Below are positions 1 to 8,144 of a stretch of 34,828 bases of DNA, one piece after another. The notes beneath the pieces are model-generated. The model had not been told where the DNA came from and made no database searches. It saw nothing but the letters and a program-made list of their open reading frames with translations. Position 1 is the stretch's first letter, and every line of letters begins with the position of its first letter. The stretch comes from Candidatus Helarchaeota ASGARD archaeon Hel_GB_A (lineage in GTDB: Archaea > Asgardarchaeota > Lokiarchaeia > Helarchaeales > HEL-GB-A): positions 1-34,828 of the forward strand of contig SUPS01000002.1 in NCBI GenBank assembly GCA_005191415.1, in the 5' to 3' direction. A program made the position numbers and the translations under genes.

Positions 1-1
1 A

Positions 2-214
2 AAAAATTTCAAGAAAAACATAGATTCAGATTATTGGATTTATAACAAAAAGCGAATTCTGTTCTCTGATTTGAAAATCCCTCAGGAAGATGCCTTAAAA
101 GGATATTACCTAGATGTGGATCATGAGACATCCCTCGATGAAAAGATAGATGAGACAAGGATTATCTCGGTAGGAATGGGTCGAAACACCATTTTTAAGA
201 AATCTTTGGATTAA
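2..214 (+). CDS. C-terminal fragment of an unrecognised protein
   Basis: An open frame enters from the left edge and ends at a TAA at 212-214, giving the last 70 residues of a protein. The tail is hydrophilic and rich in Asp, Glu, Lys and Ile, with no membrane segment or cysteine. I do not recognise a family. It converges on the Lrp gene with only 8 bases between the two stops, which supports it as a real gene end rather than a chance frame. The 5' part lies outside the window. Confidence 0.5.
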   Translation, partial: KNFKKNIDSDYWIYNKKRILFSDLKIPQEDALKGYYLDVDHETSLDEKIDETRIISVGMGRNTIFKKSLD

Positions 215-222
215 AAGAATTT

Positions 223-711
223 CTATTCCAATAAATTGAAGATGGGGGCATTCTTATCATTTTTTATAATTGTATGGACGATAAAAGTTTCAGTTTCTTT
301 AATGCCCTTCAAAGTATGCAATTTATTTACAATATTAGTTACTTCATCATTATCTTTCGCAATGATTTCTAAAAGACCATCATATTTCCCAAATAAACGT
401 GAGAAATTTGTAACTTGAGGAATATTTTTCAAAATTTTTTCATTTTCCTTCCGAATTTTAATATTAGGGTCCTCGCGAAATAGGATATAAGCCCTCACTT
501 TTAATTCTTCAATATTTTCATAGTTCAGTGTTATTGTATAAGAATTTATAATCTCTTTCTCGCGTAATCGTTTTATTCTCTGTGAAATATTTTGGCGTGT
601 AGTTCCGATATCTTCTGCGATTTTATTTAAGGGCTGATGGCTATCTTGAAGGAGATGGCGTAGTATTTTTTTATCAATCTCTTTGAGCTTTTTTAATTGG
701 ATGATACCCAT
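223..711 (-). CDS. Lrp/AsnC-family transcriptional regulator
   Basis: A 162-residue DNA-binding regulator of the Lrp/AsnC (feast/famine) family, usual length about 150. Residues 10-60 form the winged helix-turn-helix (IDKKILRHLLQDSHQPLNKI, then a recognition helix around TTRQNISQRIKRL). Residues 70-150 fit the RAM ligand-binding and dimerisation domain, with the typical phase FGKYDGLLEIIAKD. These proteins usually sense amino acids or related metabolites and often repress their own gene. The upstream DNA shows a TATA-like box flanked by two direct repeats, consistent with autoregulation. The start lies about 26 bases from the TATA box, so the mRNA may be leaderless. It is divergent from the PEP carboxykinase gene, a possible target. 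The ligand cannot be told from sequence. Confidence 0.93.
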   Translation of the reverse strand: MGIIQLKKLKEIDKKILRHLLQDSHQPLNKIAEDIGTTRQNISQRIKRLREKEIINSYTITLNYENIEELKVRAYILFREDPNIKIRKENEKILKNIPQVTNFSRLFGKYDGLLEIIAKDNDEVTNIVNKLHTLKGIKETETFIVHTIIKNDKNAPIFNLLE

Positions 712-715
712 AATT

Positions 716-758
716 TAACAAATGGCAAAAGGGATATATAAGTATATGTAACAAATGG
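716..758 (-). promoter_or_regulatory. Probable Lrp promoter with paired direct-repeat operator
   Basis: The plus strand reads TAACAAATGG at 716-725 and again at 749-758, exactly 33 bases (about three helical turns) apart. Between them lies GGGATATATAAGTATATG, with a TATA core at 735-741. The core is centred about 26 bases before the Lrp start at 711, the normal archaeal TATA-to-start distance for a leaderless message. Two same-face sites around the TATA box suit a dimeric or octameric Lrp-type repressor. The repeats are seen directly; their role as an operator is inferred. Confidence 0.55.
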
Positions 759-878
759 AAAGTGATCAAAAAACTTTCCTTTCTTATGTAAAAAAGATTT
801 ATAAAGAAATGAAATTATCTTTTTTTGAAAATTTCACATAGACAGAAGATTTTTTGTCGGATCGTATTTAATTCACTC

Positions 879-902
879 ATAAAATATGATATAATTATAA
901 AA
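879..902 (+). promoter_or_regulatory. Candidate TATA region for the PEP carboxykinase gene
   Basis: An AT-only stretch (ATAAAATATGATATAATTAT, then AAAA) lies 14-37 bases before the ATG at 916. Its first half is at the expected archaeal TATA distance for a very short or absent leader. No convincing Shine-Dalgarno site precedes the ATG. Such AT-rich runs are common in this DNA, so this is only a candidate. Confidence 0.3.
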
Positions 903-915
903 GAGAAGAGTAGAT

Positions 916-3588
916 ATGATAGAGACACTACATCATGCACAGAATATCACATTAGATAGAAGAAATGAGTTAATAACCTTAGCTGAACAATATTTGGGAT
1001 TCGATTCCGTATATACATGGAATGTAGATATTAATGGATTTATAATCCAGCTTAGAACGAATGATATGCATTTAGAGGATTTCTTTCGAGAAAATTTTTT
1101 CCCAGCGGCCCATGATCTTCGACCACAAGGCACAATTTATGCAATTACAGGAGTCTATGATGCAGAACCTACGGTGAGTTACCATCCAGAAACAAAGACT
1201 GGCTTTCTAATCAATATTAGTACCTATCAACAGCTACGGTCGCTGGCACTTGGAATTGTTCTTGACTTAACCGAAGAACAAGGGCAATTGCATTTCATCC
1301 GAGGCTCACTTGTCGATTTAGATGGACAGGGAATTTGTATTATGGGACCTGCCGGCTCTGGGATTAATACCCATACCTTTCTACTCCTTGAATTGGAAAA
1401 AGCACGACTACACTCCATTGATTGGATATATTTGGAACAATTAGGAGGCGAAAAAGGACGTATCTCAACAATGGGTTCAGAAAGAAAGTTTTACTTGAAA
1501 AATAATATCATTAAGTTAATACCACGGTTAAAAATTCTATATGAGAAATGTAAAAGAGAAGAGAATCATTTCATTCTGGATCCGTGGTGGATAGGAGGAG
1601 ATGATAAATATATTAACACAACGAGAATTAACGTCATTTTTTTCCTTAATCCAGATCCTGCCGAACAAGAGATTGCGCGCCGATTGACGAAAAAAGAAGC
1701 CCTTACGATGTTACTAGACGCAGAACATCCATTCTTTAATCCACATATACTAGTATTTAATGATGGACGAAGGGAACTTGAATTACAGTTTTTTGACAAG
1801 CTTTTTGATTTTGTAGCCGTTTATACAATAAATACAGCAAAACCAATGTTTGAAGTGCAGAAAAAGGTCAAGGATATTATCTTAACCAAGGAGTATTTAG
1901 AGCCTCTCAAAGAAGAACAGGAAGAAATTCATCTTGAGATTATGGAAGCAATGAAACATATAGATCTTAATGAAATTAGAAAAGCAGTCTCAGAAATGAT
2001 TAATTTATCAAATGTACAAAGTCCATCTGAAGAAGAAATTCGTAAAATGGCAGAAAAATACGGTTTCCGCACAAAATTTGGGAATTATAATTATGTATCG
2101 ACGGTGAAAAATAGGAGTGCAGGGCTTACCGTTTATATCGGAAGTCCAAAAGTCCTCCAACCAAAATTAAATGAAAATCAAAGGCAAATTATCAAAAGAT
2201 TACCTAAGACTGTGAAAGAGGTATTAGCTTATATAAAAAAGGCACCTTTTGTGCACACATCAAGAATTATGGGGCAAAATCCTGAGTTTACGCCTACATG
2301 TACCCTTTTTGTATCAGTACATCGTAAGGAAATGGTAAGACTCGCACATATGATGAATCTATCATTATTTCCATTTGAAAAAGAAACAGACCCTCATCTA
2401 TATATGGTCTTCATTCCAGAATGGCATGAAACACAGCGGCAAATCTTAGTTTTTCCTGAAATAGGGGTTACATTTGTCTTAGGGACGGATTATTATGGTG
2501 AAGTGAAGAAAGGGATGCTACGAATGGCAATGTGGGAGGCAAAACAACGCGGGATGCTCGGCTTGCATGCAGGGGCAAAGATAATCAAAGCGCGCGATGC
2601 AAATGACGGAAAATTAAAACGATATTCAACTCTTATATTCGGCTTGACGGCAACTGGAAAAACAACCCATTCATGCCATAGTCACGATTTAGATGAATCC
2701 CAAGGTGAGGGCATTGAAATTGTCCAAGATGATTTCGTAGCACTCCGCCCTGATGGATCAGCTTATGGAACTGAACGTGGGTTTTTCTTGAAGACCGAAG
2801 GACTCAATCCAGAAATTCAACCCCTAATTTATAGAGCCATTACACAGCCAGACGGAGTCTTTGAAAATGTATTAGTCGATTACCAAGGAAATGTGTTCTT
2901 TGATGATAATACATTAACCGGAAATGGCCGCGGAATTATGCAAAAGAAAGATTTTGGTAAATATTCAAGTAAGGGAATTAATTTGCCCCCTCTTTCAGAA
3001 GTAGATGGAATGTTAATTTTTCTGATAACGCGCCGCAATACGGTAGTTCCTATAGCTTCTAAGCTTACTACGGAGCAAGCTGCCGCAGCCTTCATGCTTG
3101 GTGAATCTATTGAAACATCAGGGTCTGACCCGCGACGTGCTGGGGAAAGTGTTCGAGTGGTTGGTACTAACCCATTTATCGTCGGTGATGAAGCTGAAGA
3201 GGGAAAAATATTTTACAACATAATAAAAAAGAACGAAGATAAAATCAGATGTTTCCTGTTAAATACCGGAGGGATCGGCGAAATTCGAGAAACATTACCC
3301 GATGGAACTAAGGTCCTAAAGCGAAAAGTCAATCGGATTCCTATCAAGGAAATGGCTTCAATAATAAGAGGAATTGCAAGAAATTCGATCGAATGGGAGC
3401 CAGAACCTTATTTCGGCACAATGATTCCGAAAAAAGTTGAAGGCGTCGACATGTCAAAATATAATCCTGCAAAATTTTACTCTCCTAAAAAATTAAAGGA
3501 ACTTGTCGAGAGTTTAAAAGAAGAACGGAGACAATACTTGGCGAAATTCAAAAATCTTGATGATAAAATAAAATATGCCTTTAAATAA
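916..3588 (+). CDS. pckA: Two-lobed ATP-type phosphoenolpyruvate carboxykinase
   Basis: ATP-dependent PEP carboxykinase interconverts oxaloacetate plus ATP with PEP, CO2 and ADP. The C-terminal half (about residues 440-890) carries the family signatures: the kinase-1 P-loop GLTATGKTT at 576-584, the metal-binding kinase-2 motif QDD with Asp605 and Asp606, a GFFLKTEGL segment matching the GGCYAKTINL motif, and SKLTTEQAAAAF and LLNTGGIG segments. The whole protein is 890 residues against about 530 for ordinary ATP-PEPCK. The extra N-terminal lobe (about 1-430) has a degenerate P-loop, GPAGSGINTH at 144-153, where the Walker lysine is replaced by Ile, plus a TTRINVIFFLNPDP strand. It looks like a dead HprK/PEPCK-type nucleotide domain. 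The gene stands alone between Lrp and nicotinamidase. Family of the C-terminal half is sure; the role of the N-lobe is unknown. Confidence 0.85.
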   Translation: MIETLHHAQNITLDRRNELITLAEQYLGFDSVYTWNVDINGFIIQLRTNDMHLEDFFRENFFPAAHDLRPQGTIYAITGVYDAEPTVSYHPETKTGFLINISTYQQLRSLALGIVLDLTEEQGQLHFIRGSLVDLDGQGICIMGPAGSGINTHTFLLLELEKARLHSIDWIYLEQLGGEKGRISTMGSERKFYLKNNIIKLIPRLKILYEKCKREENHFILDPWWIGGDDKYINTTRINVIFFLNPDPAEQEIARRLTKKEALTMLLDAEHPFFNPHILVFNDGRRELELQFFDKLFDFVAVYTINTAKPMFEVQKKVKDIILTKEYLEPLKEEQEEIHLEIMEAMKHIDLNEIRKAVSEMINLSNVQSPSEEEIRKMAEKYGFRTKFGNYNYVSTVKNRSAGLTVYIGSPKVLQPKLNENQRQIIKRLPKTVKEVLAYIKKAPFVHTSRIMGQNPEFTPTCTLFVSVHRKEMVRLAHMMNLSLFPFEKETDPHLYMVFIPEWHETQRQILVFPEIGVTFVLGTDYYGEVKKGMLRMAMWEAKQRGMLGLHAGAKIIKARDANDGKLKRYSTLIFGLTATGKTTHSCHSHDLDESQGEGIEIVQDDFVALRPDGSAYGTERGFFLKTEGLNPEIQPLIYRAITQPDGVFENVLVDYQGNVFFDDNTLTGNGRGIMQKKDFGKYSSKGINLPPLSEVDGMLIFLITRRNTVVPIASKLTTEQAAAAFMLGESIETSGSDPRRAGESVRVVGTNPFIVGDEAEEGKIFYNIIKKNEDKIRCFLLNTGGIGEIRETLPDGTKVLKRKVNRIPIKEMASIIRGIARNSIEWEPEPYFGTMIPKKVEGVDMSKYNPAKFYSPKKLKELVESLKEERRQYLAKFKNLDDKIKYAFK

Positions 3589-3703
3589 ATACCTATTTTC
3601 CTTTCTTCGCTTTCAACTACTTTTTTCCTAGAAATTTTAATTAAGGTCATTTACTTTATGATTCATAGATAGATTAACTCCAGAATGAGGGTGAGCAGAA
3701 AAT

Positions 3704-4384
3704 ATGGAAATATCCGACTTGAAACTAGAAAAGAAGATTACTCTTTCCCGATCAGATGCACTCATTATTGTAGATGTCCAAAATGATTTCATTCCAGGAG
3801 GAGCATTGCCAGTGGAAGGGGGAAATGAAATAATTGATGGGATAAATCGGGTTTCTAAAGTTTTTAAAGAGAATAGAGCACGTATTGTCCTTACACAAGA
3901 TTGGCATCCTCCAAACCACAAATCTTTTGCAAGTGCCCATCCAGGCAAAAATCCATTTGATGAATATTCCGCCGAAGGTATCGGTCCCGTTCTATGGCCT
4001 GATCATTGCATCCAAGGACAAAAAGGTGCTGAATTTTCACCTCAATTGAATACTGATATAGCAGATGCCATTATTCGCAAGGGAATGAATCCTGAGATTG
4101 ATAGCTACTCTGGTTTCCTTGAAAATGATAAGAAATCAGAAACAGGACTTGCTGGTTACCTCAAATCGTTAAAAATAGACCGTATTTTCGTCTGTGGACT
4201 TGCTCTCGACTATTGCGTCTACTTTACTGCAATGGATGGGAAAAATCTAGGATTTGAGGTATATTATATCATCGATTTAACGAGAGGAATCGATGATCCT
4301 CCCGGAAATATCTCAAGAGCTTTGGAGAATATGACCCAAAATGGGATAAAATTTCTTAAAGCGGATATTTTTTATAATTTCTAA
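3704..4384 (+). CDS. pncA: Nicotinamidase / isochorismatase-family amidohydrolase
   Basis: Cytoplasmic hydrolase predicted to turn nicotinamide into nicotinate and ammonia for NAD salvage. At 226 residues it fits the PncA length. The catalytic triad is visible as Asp24 (VDVQNDF), Lys126 (IRKG) and Cys171 (GLALDYCV). The metal ligands are Asp66, His68 and His72 in TQDWHPPNHKSF. The segment LWPDHCIQG is typical of true nicotinamidases within the isochorismatase superfamily. The ATG follows a good ribosome-binding site (GAGGGTGA, about 9 bases upstream). It is not clearly part of an operon, with 115 bases after the PEP carboxykinase gene and a convergent gene after it. A different amide substrate remains possible. 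Confidence 0.92.
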   Translation: MEISDLKLEKKITLSRSDALIIVDVQNDFIPGGALPVEGGNEIIDGINRVSKVFKENRARIVLTQDWHPPNHKSFASAHPGKNPFDEYSAEGIGPVLWPDHCIQGQKGAEFSPQLNTDIADAIIRKGMNPEIDSYSGFLENDKKSETGLAGYLKSLKIDRIFVCGLALDYCVYFTAMDGKNLGFEVYYIIDLTRGIDDPPGNISRALENMTQNGIKFLKADIFYNF

Positions 4385-4409
4385 ATAATTATAAACTTAT
4401 TTTATAATT

Positions 4410-5144
4410 TTAATCGATTAAATGTTCAAATTCAGGAGGGACGAATGAAATAAATTTTAGAATTCGCGATTTTAGAGAGGAATCAACGCGATTTACGAGA
4501 GATTTCCATGTGAATATTTCGAATTCTAAAGTTGGATCGGCACCAAACCAATAAAAAATTAAGCCATTCCCAAAGAATTTATATTTATCGAATTGTTTTC
4601 GATTTCGTCTCATTTCAAAAGCATCTCCATAAGTGGCTTTTGATTCGATCCAGTCAAACTCCTTAATAGTTCCAGAAATATCGACGCATAGGGGTGTCTT
4701 CAGTAAAAAATCGGGACCCCCTTGCCCAATATCGCGATCATAACCGATTGAAAGTGAATCAAGCCATTTTGCGATGAGTTCTTCTCCAATTCGCCCTCGT
4801 TCTTTTCCATATTTAATTCCCAGTGGGGAAAATACGGGGTCATTACGTAGAGCAAGTTTGAGAGCTTCCTTTAAGTAAGTGGGAGGGGCAAGTTCGCCCC
4901 AAATAATGTCTCGTATCTCCCGTTTTGTGAATCCTTCGAGGGTTAGAAAATGCCTGATAATCATGACAGGGGCTATTTCAATAGAATTTGCAAGTTCTAA
5001 GATATTTCCTCTCAAATCTTCTTTTGTTAATGTCTTTAACTTTTTAAAATTAAACATTGTCTTTCGTTGAAGATTTTGGCAATATCTAATAAATTTGATA
5101 CCTCTCAATACATGTGCATCTCTAATTTTGTTGCCATATTTCAA
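4410..5144 (-). CDS. CDIN1 (C15orf41)-like PD-(D/E)XK nuclease
   Basis: A 244-residue protein whose C-terminal 130 residues match what I know of CDIN1, the human nuclease that binds Codanin-1 and is mutated in congenital dyserythropoietic anaemia type I. Shared elements are a NDPVFSP segment near residue 101, Glu122 in RIGEELI, the GPDFLL motif with Asp145, WIESKATYGD with Glu167 and Lys169, and FGNGLIFYWFG at 191-201. Asp145, Glu167 and Lys169 fit a PD-(D/E)XK active site like that of archaeal Holliday-junction resolvases. The N-terminal 90 residues look helical, as expected for the helix-turn-helix part of this family. The start at 5144 is uncertain; a second Met at residue 30 (base 5057) is possible. 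Neither start has a clear ribosome-binding site. Nuclease activity is inferred. Confidence 0.8.
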   Translation of the reverse strand: MKYGNKIRDAHVLRGIKFIRYCQNLQRKTMFNFKKLKTLTKEDLRGNILELANSIEIAPVMIIRHFLTLEGFTKREIRDIIWGELAPPTYLKEALKLALRNDPVFSPLGIKYGKERGRIGEELIAKWLDSLSIGYDRDIGQGGPDFLLKTPLCVDISGTIKEFDWIESKATYGDAFEMRRNRKQFDKYKFFGNGLIFYWFGADPTLEFEIFTWKSLVNRVDSSLKSRILKFISFVPPEFEHLID

Positions 5145-5252
5145 CTATAAGTTAAATTACATCAAAAAGCAAACCATTTTAATTTAATGGAATTTTTACC
5201 TCTTAAAATTTTCAAGATTGAAAGAAATAAAAAAAAAGTTTAATTTAAAAGA

Positions 5253-5675
5253 TTATTCCTTCTTTTTCTGTGTGGGGAGCACTTCGCCAGGCTTATTCAT
5301 ACGGAAAAGGAAAAGGACACCTTCTTGATACTTTCTTCGACCCCAAATTTGATAGCCGCGCTCTAAGCCCCAAAGGTACCAGAGCGGATAGGAAAGGAAC
5401 AAGATAATAGCGTATGGATCTAAATTTGCCGCATTTGGATTAATCCCTAAATTAAAAAGAAAGTTCCACATCAGTTCTTCTCCTGTTCCATAGGAGCCGA
5501 AATTAAGAATGTTCAGATAACATAGAATTCCAATTGTCCAGAAAAGGCCTATAACTAGAAATCCAAGTAAGACGCTGGCATCCTTGTTGATTTGACGTAA
5601 TTTCCGTTTGTATGCCCAGGCTATAAACATTCCCAGAATGACAAGCAGAATAATTGAAAAAATAAACCCAATCAT
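5253..5675 (-). CDS. Small membrane protein, unknown function
   Basis: A 140-residue protein with three likely membrane segments: about residues 2-22 (FIFSIILLVILGMFIAWAY), 35-57 and 87-105. Between the last two is a loop with NFGSYGTGEELMW, and the tail is basic and hydrophilic (PTQKKKE). I do not recognise a family. It starts 17 bases after the end of the upstream SDR gene on the same strand, so the two are probably co-transcribed and may act on the same membrane-linked substrate, for example a lipid. That link is only inference. Confidence 0.65.
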   Translation of the reverse strand: MIGFIFSIILLVILGMFIAWAYKRKLRQINKDASVLLGFLVIGLFWTIGILCYLNILNFGSYGTGEELMWNFLFNLGINPNAANLDPYAIILFLSYPLWYLWGLERGYQIWGRRKYQEGVLFLFRMNKPGEVLPTQKKKE

Positions 5676-5692
5676 AATTCTTCCCTTCCTTT

Positions 5693-6826
5693 TTACGCTT
5701 CTATATCATCTTCCAGCCAACCTTGGTCTTTGTACCATTGTATAGTTTCCAATGTACCTTTTTTGAAGTCAGGATAGAGAAATTTGAAGCCAAGATCTTT
5801 CAATTTTTGATTGGAAAAGTAGTACTGATGGTGAATATAACCTGCCATCGATGCCTCGAATCGAGGACGTACGCCTTTCTTTCTTGCTCGTCCTTCTTGA
5901 AAGTTAGAGAAGACGAAAGCCAACTTGGAAACGATTTTATACATTGGCCACCATACCGGAATGCGTACATATTTAACGCCTAAATTCTCACACAAAAATT
6001 CAATAAATTCATCTTGGAAGCCCTCATCGCAAACAACGTTAAATGCTTCCCCAATCACCTTTTCTTTTGGCTTATATTCATAAATATGCAAGGCGGCTCG
6101 TACAAGATCCATAACATGGATCATTGGCATTCTTAAGCGTTTTTTTCGCGGATAAATACTTGGTATAACACAGGTTCCTACTTTATGGACCAAATTAAAC
6201 ATATGCCACGCTCCGTATGTCTGCCAGGGACCGTAGATTGGAGCAGGGCGAATGATGGTTAGTGGGAGACCTTGTTCTTTATGAAGTTCAATTAACATTT
6301 GTTCTTGCTCCATCTTTGAGATACTATAAGCATTCGGGGGGCTATAATCAGCTGTTTCATCGGCAGGAAGCGGATATCCTTTTTCATCCTTTTTGTACTT
6401 TGGTTCTCCATAGACACCACAGGTGCTCCAATGAATGAAATGTTTTATGGATGAACCTTTTTCAAGAACGAGTTCAGCTAGATTCCGTACGCCTTCAACA
6501 TTGATTTTCCTCAAAATATCAATTTGGGCAAAATAATCATAGAGTGATGCAATGCTAAAGACCACATCGATCTCATGCTCAAAAAGCGGTTCAAGTGATT
6601 TCTTATCAGTGAGATCTGCATTAATATAGGTAATTTCACCATATTCAGCACACATTTTTTCAATAAACTTTTCATCGGCAGTCCATTTTCCGCCCAGAAA
6701 GAGTTGATCACGATATTCTTTAGCAAGATCGGTAGCAATTACATTGTAGCCTCGTTCTCGTAGTAGGCGAACCATAAAAGTGCCGCAATGCCCGGCAGCA
6801 CCTGTGACTAACGCCGTATCTACCAT
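5693..6826 (-). CDS. NAD(P)-dependent extended SDR (epimerase/dehydratase or 3-beta-HSD type)
   Basis: An extended short-chain dehydrogenase/reductase of 377 residues. The Rossmann dinucleotide motif GAAGHCG is at residues 9-15 (G9, G12, G15). The catalytic Ser is in STCGVYG, and the Tyr/Lys pair is in AYSISKMEQ about 30 residues later. The segment TIIRPAPIYGPWQTYG is the usual substrate-side loop of the NAD-dependent epimerase/dehydratase and 3-beta-hydroxysteroid dehydrogenase families. The substrate could be a nucleotide sugar, a polyprenyl or a sterol-like lipid. The start has a strong ribosome-binding site (GGAGGA, about 6 bases upstream). The next gene downstream is the small membrane protein. 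The family is certain, the substrate is not. Confidence 0.88.
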   Translation of the reverse strand: MVDTALVTGAAGHCGTFMVRLLRERGYNVIATDLAKEYRDQLFLGGKWTADEKFIEKMCAEYGEITYINADLTDKKSLEPLFEHEIDVVFSIASLYDYFAQIDILRKINVEGVRNLAELVLEKGSSIKHFIHWSTCGVYGEPKYKKDEKGYPLPADETADYSPPNAYSISKMEQEQMLIELHKEQGLPLTIIRPAPIYGPWQTYGAWHMFNLVHKVGTCVIPSIYPRKKRLRMPMIHVMDLVRAALHIYEYKPKEKVIGEAFNVVCDEGFQDEFIEFLCENLGVKYVRIPVWWPMYKIVSKLAFVFSNFQEGRARKKGVRPRFEASMAGYIHHQYYFSNQKLKDLGFKFLYPDFKKGTLETIQWYKDQGWLEDDIEA

Positions 6827-6870
6827 TTACATTCCTCCAACTTCGTTGATGGTTATCGGGATGTAGAAGA

Positions 6871-6882
6871 TTTATAAATATA
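6871..6882 (-). promoter_or_regulatory. Candidate TATA box for the SDR gene
   Basis: On the minus strand TTATATTTATAAA lies about 45-56 bases before the SDR start at 6826. This would start transcription near 6845 and leave a short leader holding the GGAGGA ribosome-binding site. It sits in the 136-base divergent region shared with the URO-D gene. Confidence 0.4.
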
Positions 6883-6932
6883 AATTATTTCACACGAAAA
6901 AAAGTAGAAAAAACATATTACATGTTAGTTTC

Positions 6933-6939
6933 TATAAAA
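6933..6939 (+). promoter_or_regulatory. Candidate TATA box for the URO-D-family gene
   Basis: TATAAAA at 6933-6939 lies 24-30 bases before the ATG at 6963, the right spacing for an archaeal promoter with transcription starting at or just before the start codon. Confidence 0.4.
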
Positions 6940-6962
6940 AACAGATTATACGAGGATTGGAA

Positions 6963-8144
6963 ATGAATGCGAAAACGCGATTTTTAATGGCATTGAATCA
7001 TGAGGAGCCAGATAGGGTCCCTTTATTTGAGATTGGAGTAGATTCAGTTCCTGTATTAAAGAAATATGGCGGAAAAAGTTTAGCTGATATGGTCAATTTA
7101 ATGAAATTAGGGCGTTTTATTTTAGGTTGGAAACAAATTTTCGGCTGGATAGTTACTCGGAAATATACCCTGAAATTACTAGGAAAATCAGTAGTAAAAT
7201 TATTTAAATCGATGGGATATGATGCGACCGTGGTTCCAGTCACCTTATTTCTGACAAAAAAGAAGAAATTTCTCTCTACAACACGATATGTTGATGAATA
7301 TGGCAGGGTAATGAAATTTTCAAAAGTCGAATCCGGAGGTGAAATGGTAAGTATCGCATATTATGATGGAGGTTTCTTTGATACGGATGATCCAGAAGCG
7401 GCTTACGATGAATGGGGACCACTGGATCCTGATCATCGCACAAGAGCAGCTGCATATCAAGGAGCAATAAAAGAAGCAAAGGATCAGATTTATGTTTTTC
7501 CTGGTATTATGGGATTCTTAGAATCTTCTTGGGAATGTTTTGGATTTCCAACCTTTACCAAACTTTTATACACGAAACCTCATTTTATAGAACGCGTATT
7601 CCGAGATCATGGGGATTTTTCGGTAGCGGTTGCAGAGAATATGATGAATTTAGGCGCCAAAACCGTTTTTGTGTATGATGATGCAGGGCATAAATCAGGT
7701 CCTTTTCTCAGTCCGAAAATGTACCAGAAATTAGTAATTCCTCACCTAAAGCGTCTCTGTGATAAGGTTCATTCATACGATGGAAAAGTCATCCTCCATA
7801 GTGACGGTAACCTTTACAAAATTCTTGATATGATTGTGAATGCAGGGATTGATGGGCTTCATCCGATTGAGGCGGGTTCCGGAATGGATATTTTTCAAAT
7901 AAAACAAGATTATGGGGAACGAATCTGTCTAATCGGAAATGTCGATCCGATTGAGTTATTAACACATGGTACTCCCGAAAAAGTGGAGCGTTATGTGAAA
8001 CGATTAATACAAGAATGTGGACCTGGGGGAGGATACTGTCTCGCTTCTGGTCATTCAATTACATACTCCGTGACTTTAGAAAATTTTGAAGCGATGCTTG
8101 CTGCAGGGCGAAAATACGGTAAGTATCCAATCAATATTGAATAA
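6963..8144 (+). CDS. Uroporphyrinogen decarboxylase (URO-D)-family protein, possible corrinoid methyltransferase
   Basis: A 393-residue TIM-barrel protein of the URO-D superfamily, opening with the usual TRFLMALNHEEPDRVPLFE. It ends with GIDGLHPIEAGSGMDI, ICLIGNVDPIELLTHGT and CLASGHSITYSVTLENFEAM, the pattern of URO-D-like methyltransferases (MtaA/MtbA-type) found in anaerobes rather than of HemE. A methyltransfer role near a corrinoid-dependent CODH/ACS cluster would make sense, but no corrinoid protein is adjacent and the substrate is unknown. I chose the ATG at 6963, with GAGGA about 7 bases upstream, over a TTG two codons earlier. It lies on the same strand as the CODH operon but 415 bases before it, so it is probably a separate unit. 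Confidence 0.8.
   Translation: MNAKTRFLMALNHEEPDRVPLFEIGVDSVPVLKKYGGKSLADMVNLMKLGRFILGWKQIFGWIVTRKYTLKLLGKSVVKLFKSMGYDATVVPVTLFLTKKKKFLSTTRYVDEYGRVMKFSKVESGGEMVSIAYYDGGFFDTDDPEAAYDEWGPLDPDHRTRAAAYQGAIKEAKDQIYVFPGIMGFLESSWECFGFPTFTKLLYTKPHFIERVFRDHGDFSVAVAENMMNLGAKTVFVYDDAGHKSGPFLSPKMYQKLVIPHLKRLCDKVHSYDGKVILHSDGNLYKILDMIVNAGIDGLHPIEAGSGMDIFQIKQDYGERICLIGNVDPIELLTHGTPEKVERYVKRLIQECGPGGGYCLASGHSITYSVTLENFEAMLAAGRKYGKYPINIE

Noticed and set aside
6963-8144. HemE (heme synthesis) assignment for the URO-D-family gene
   Set aside because: No heme genes nearby, and the sequence pattern and length fit the methyltransferase-like branch better.
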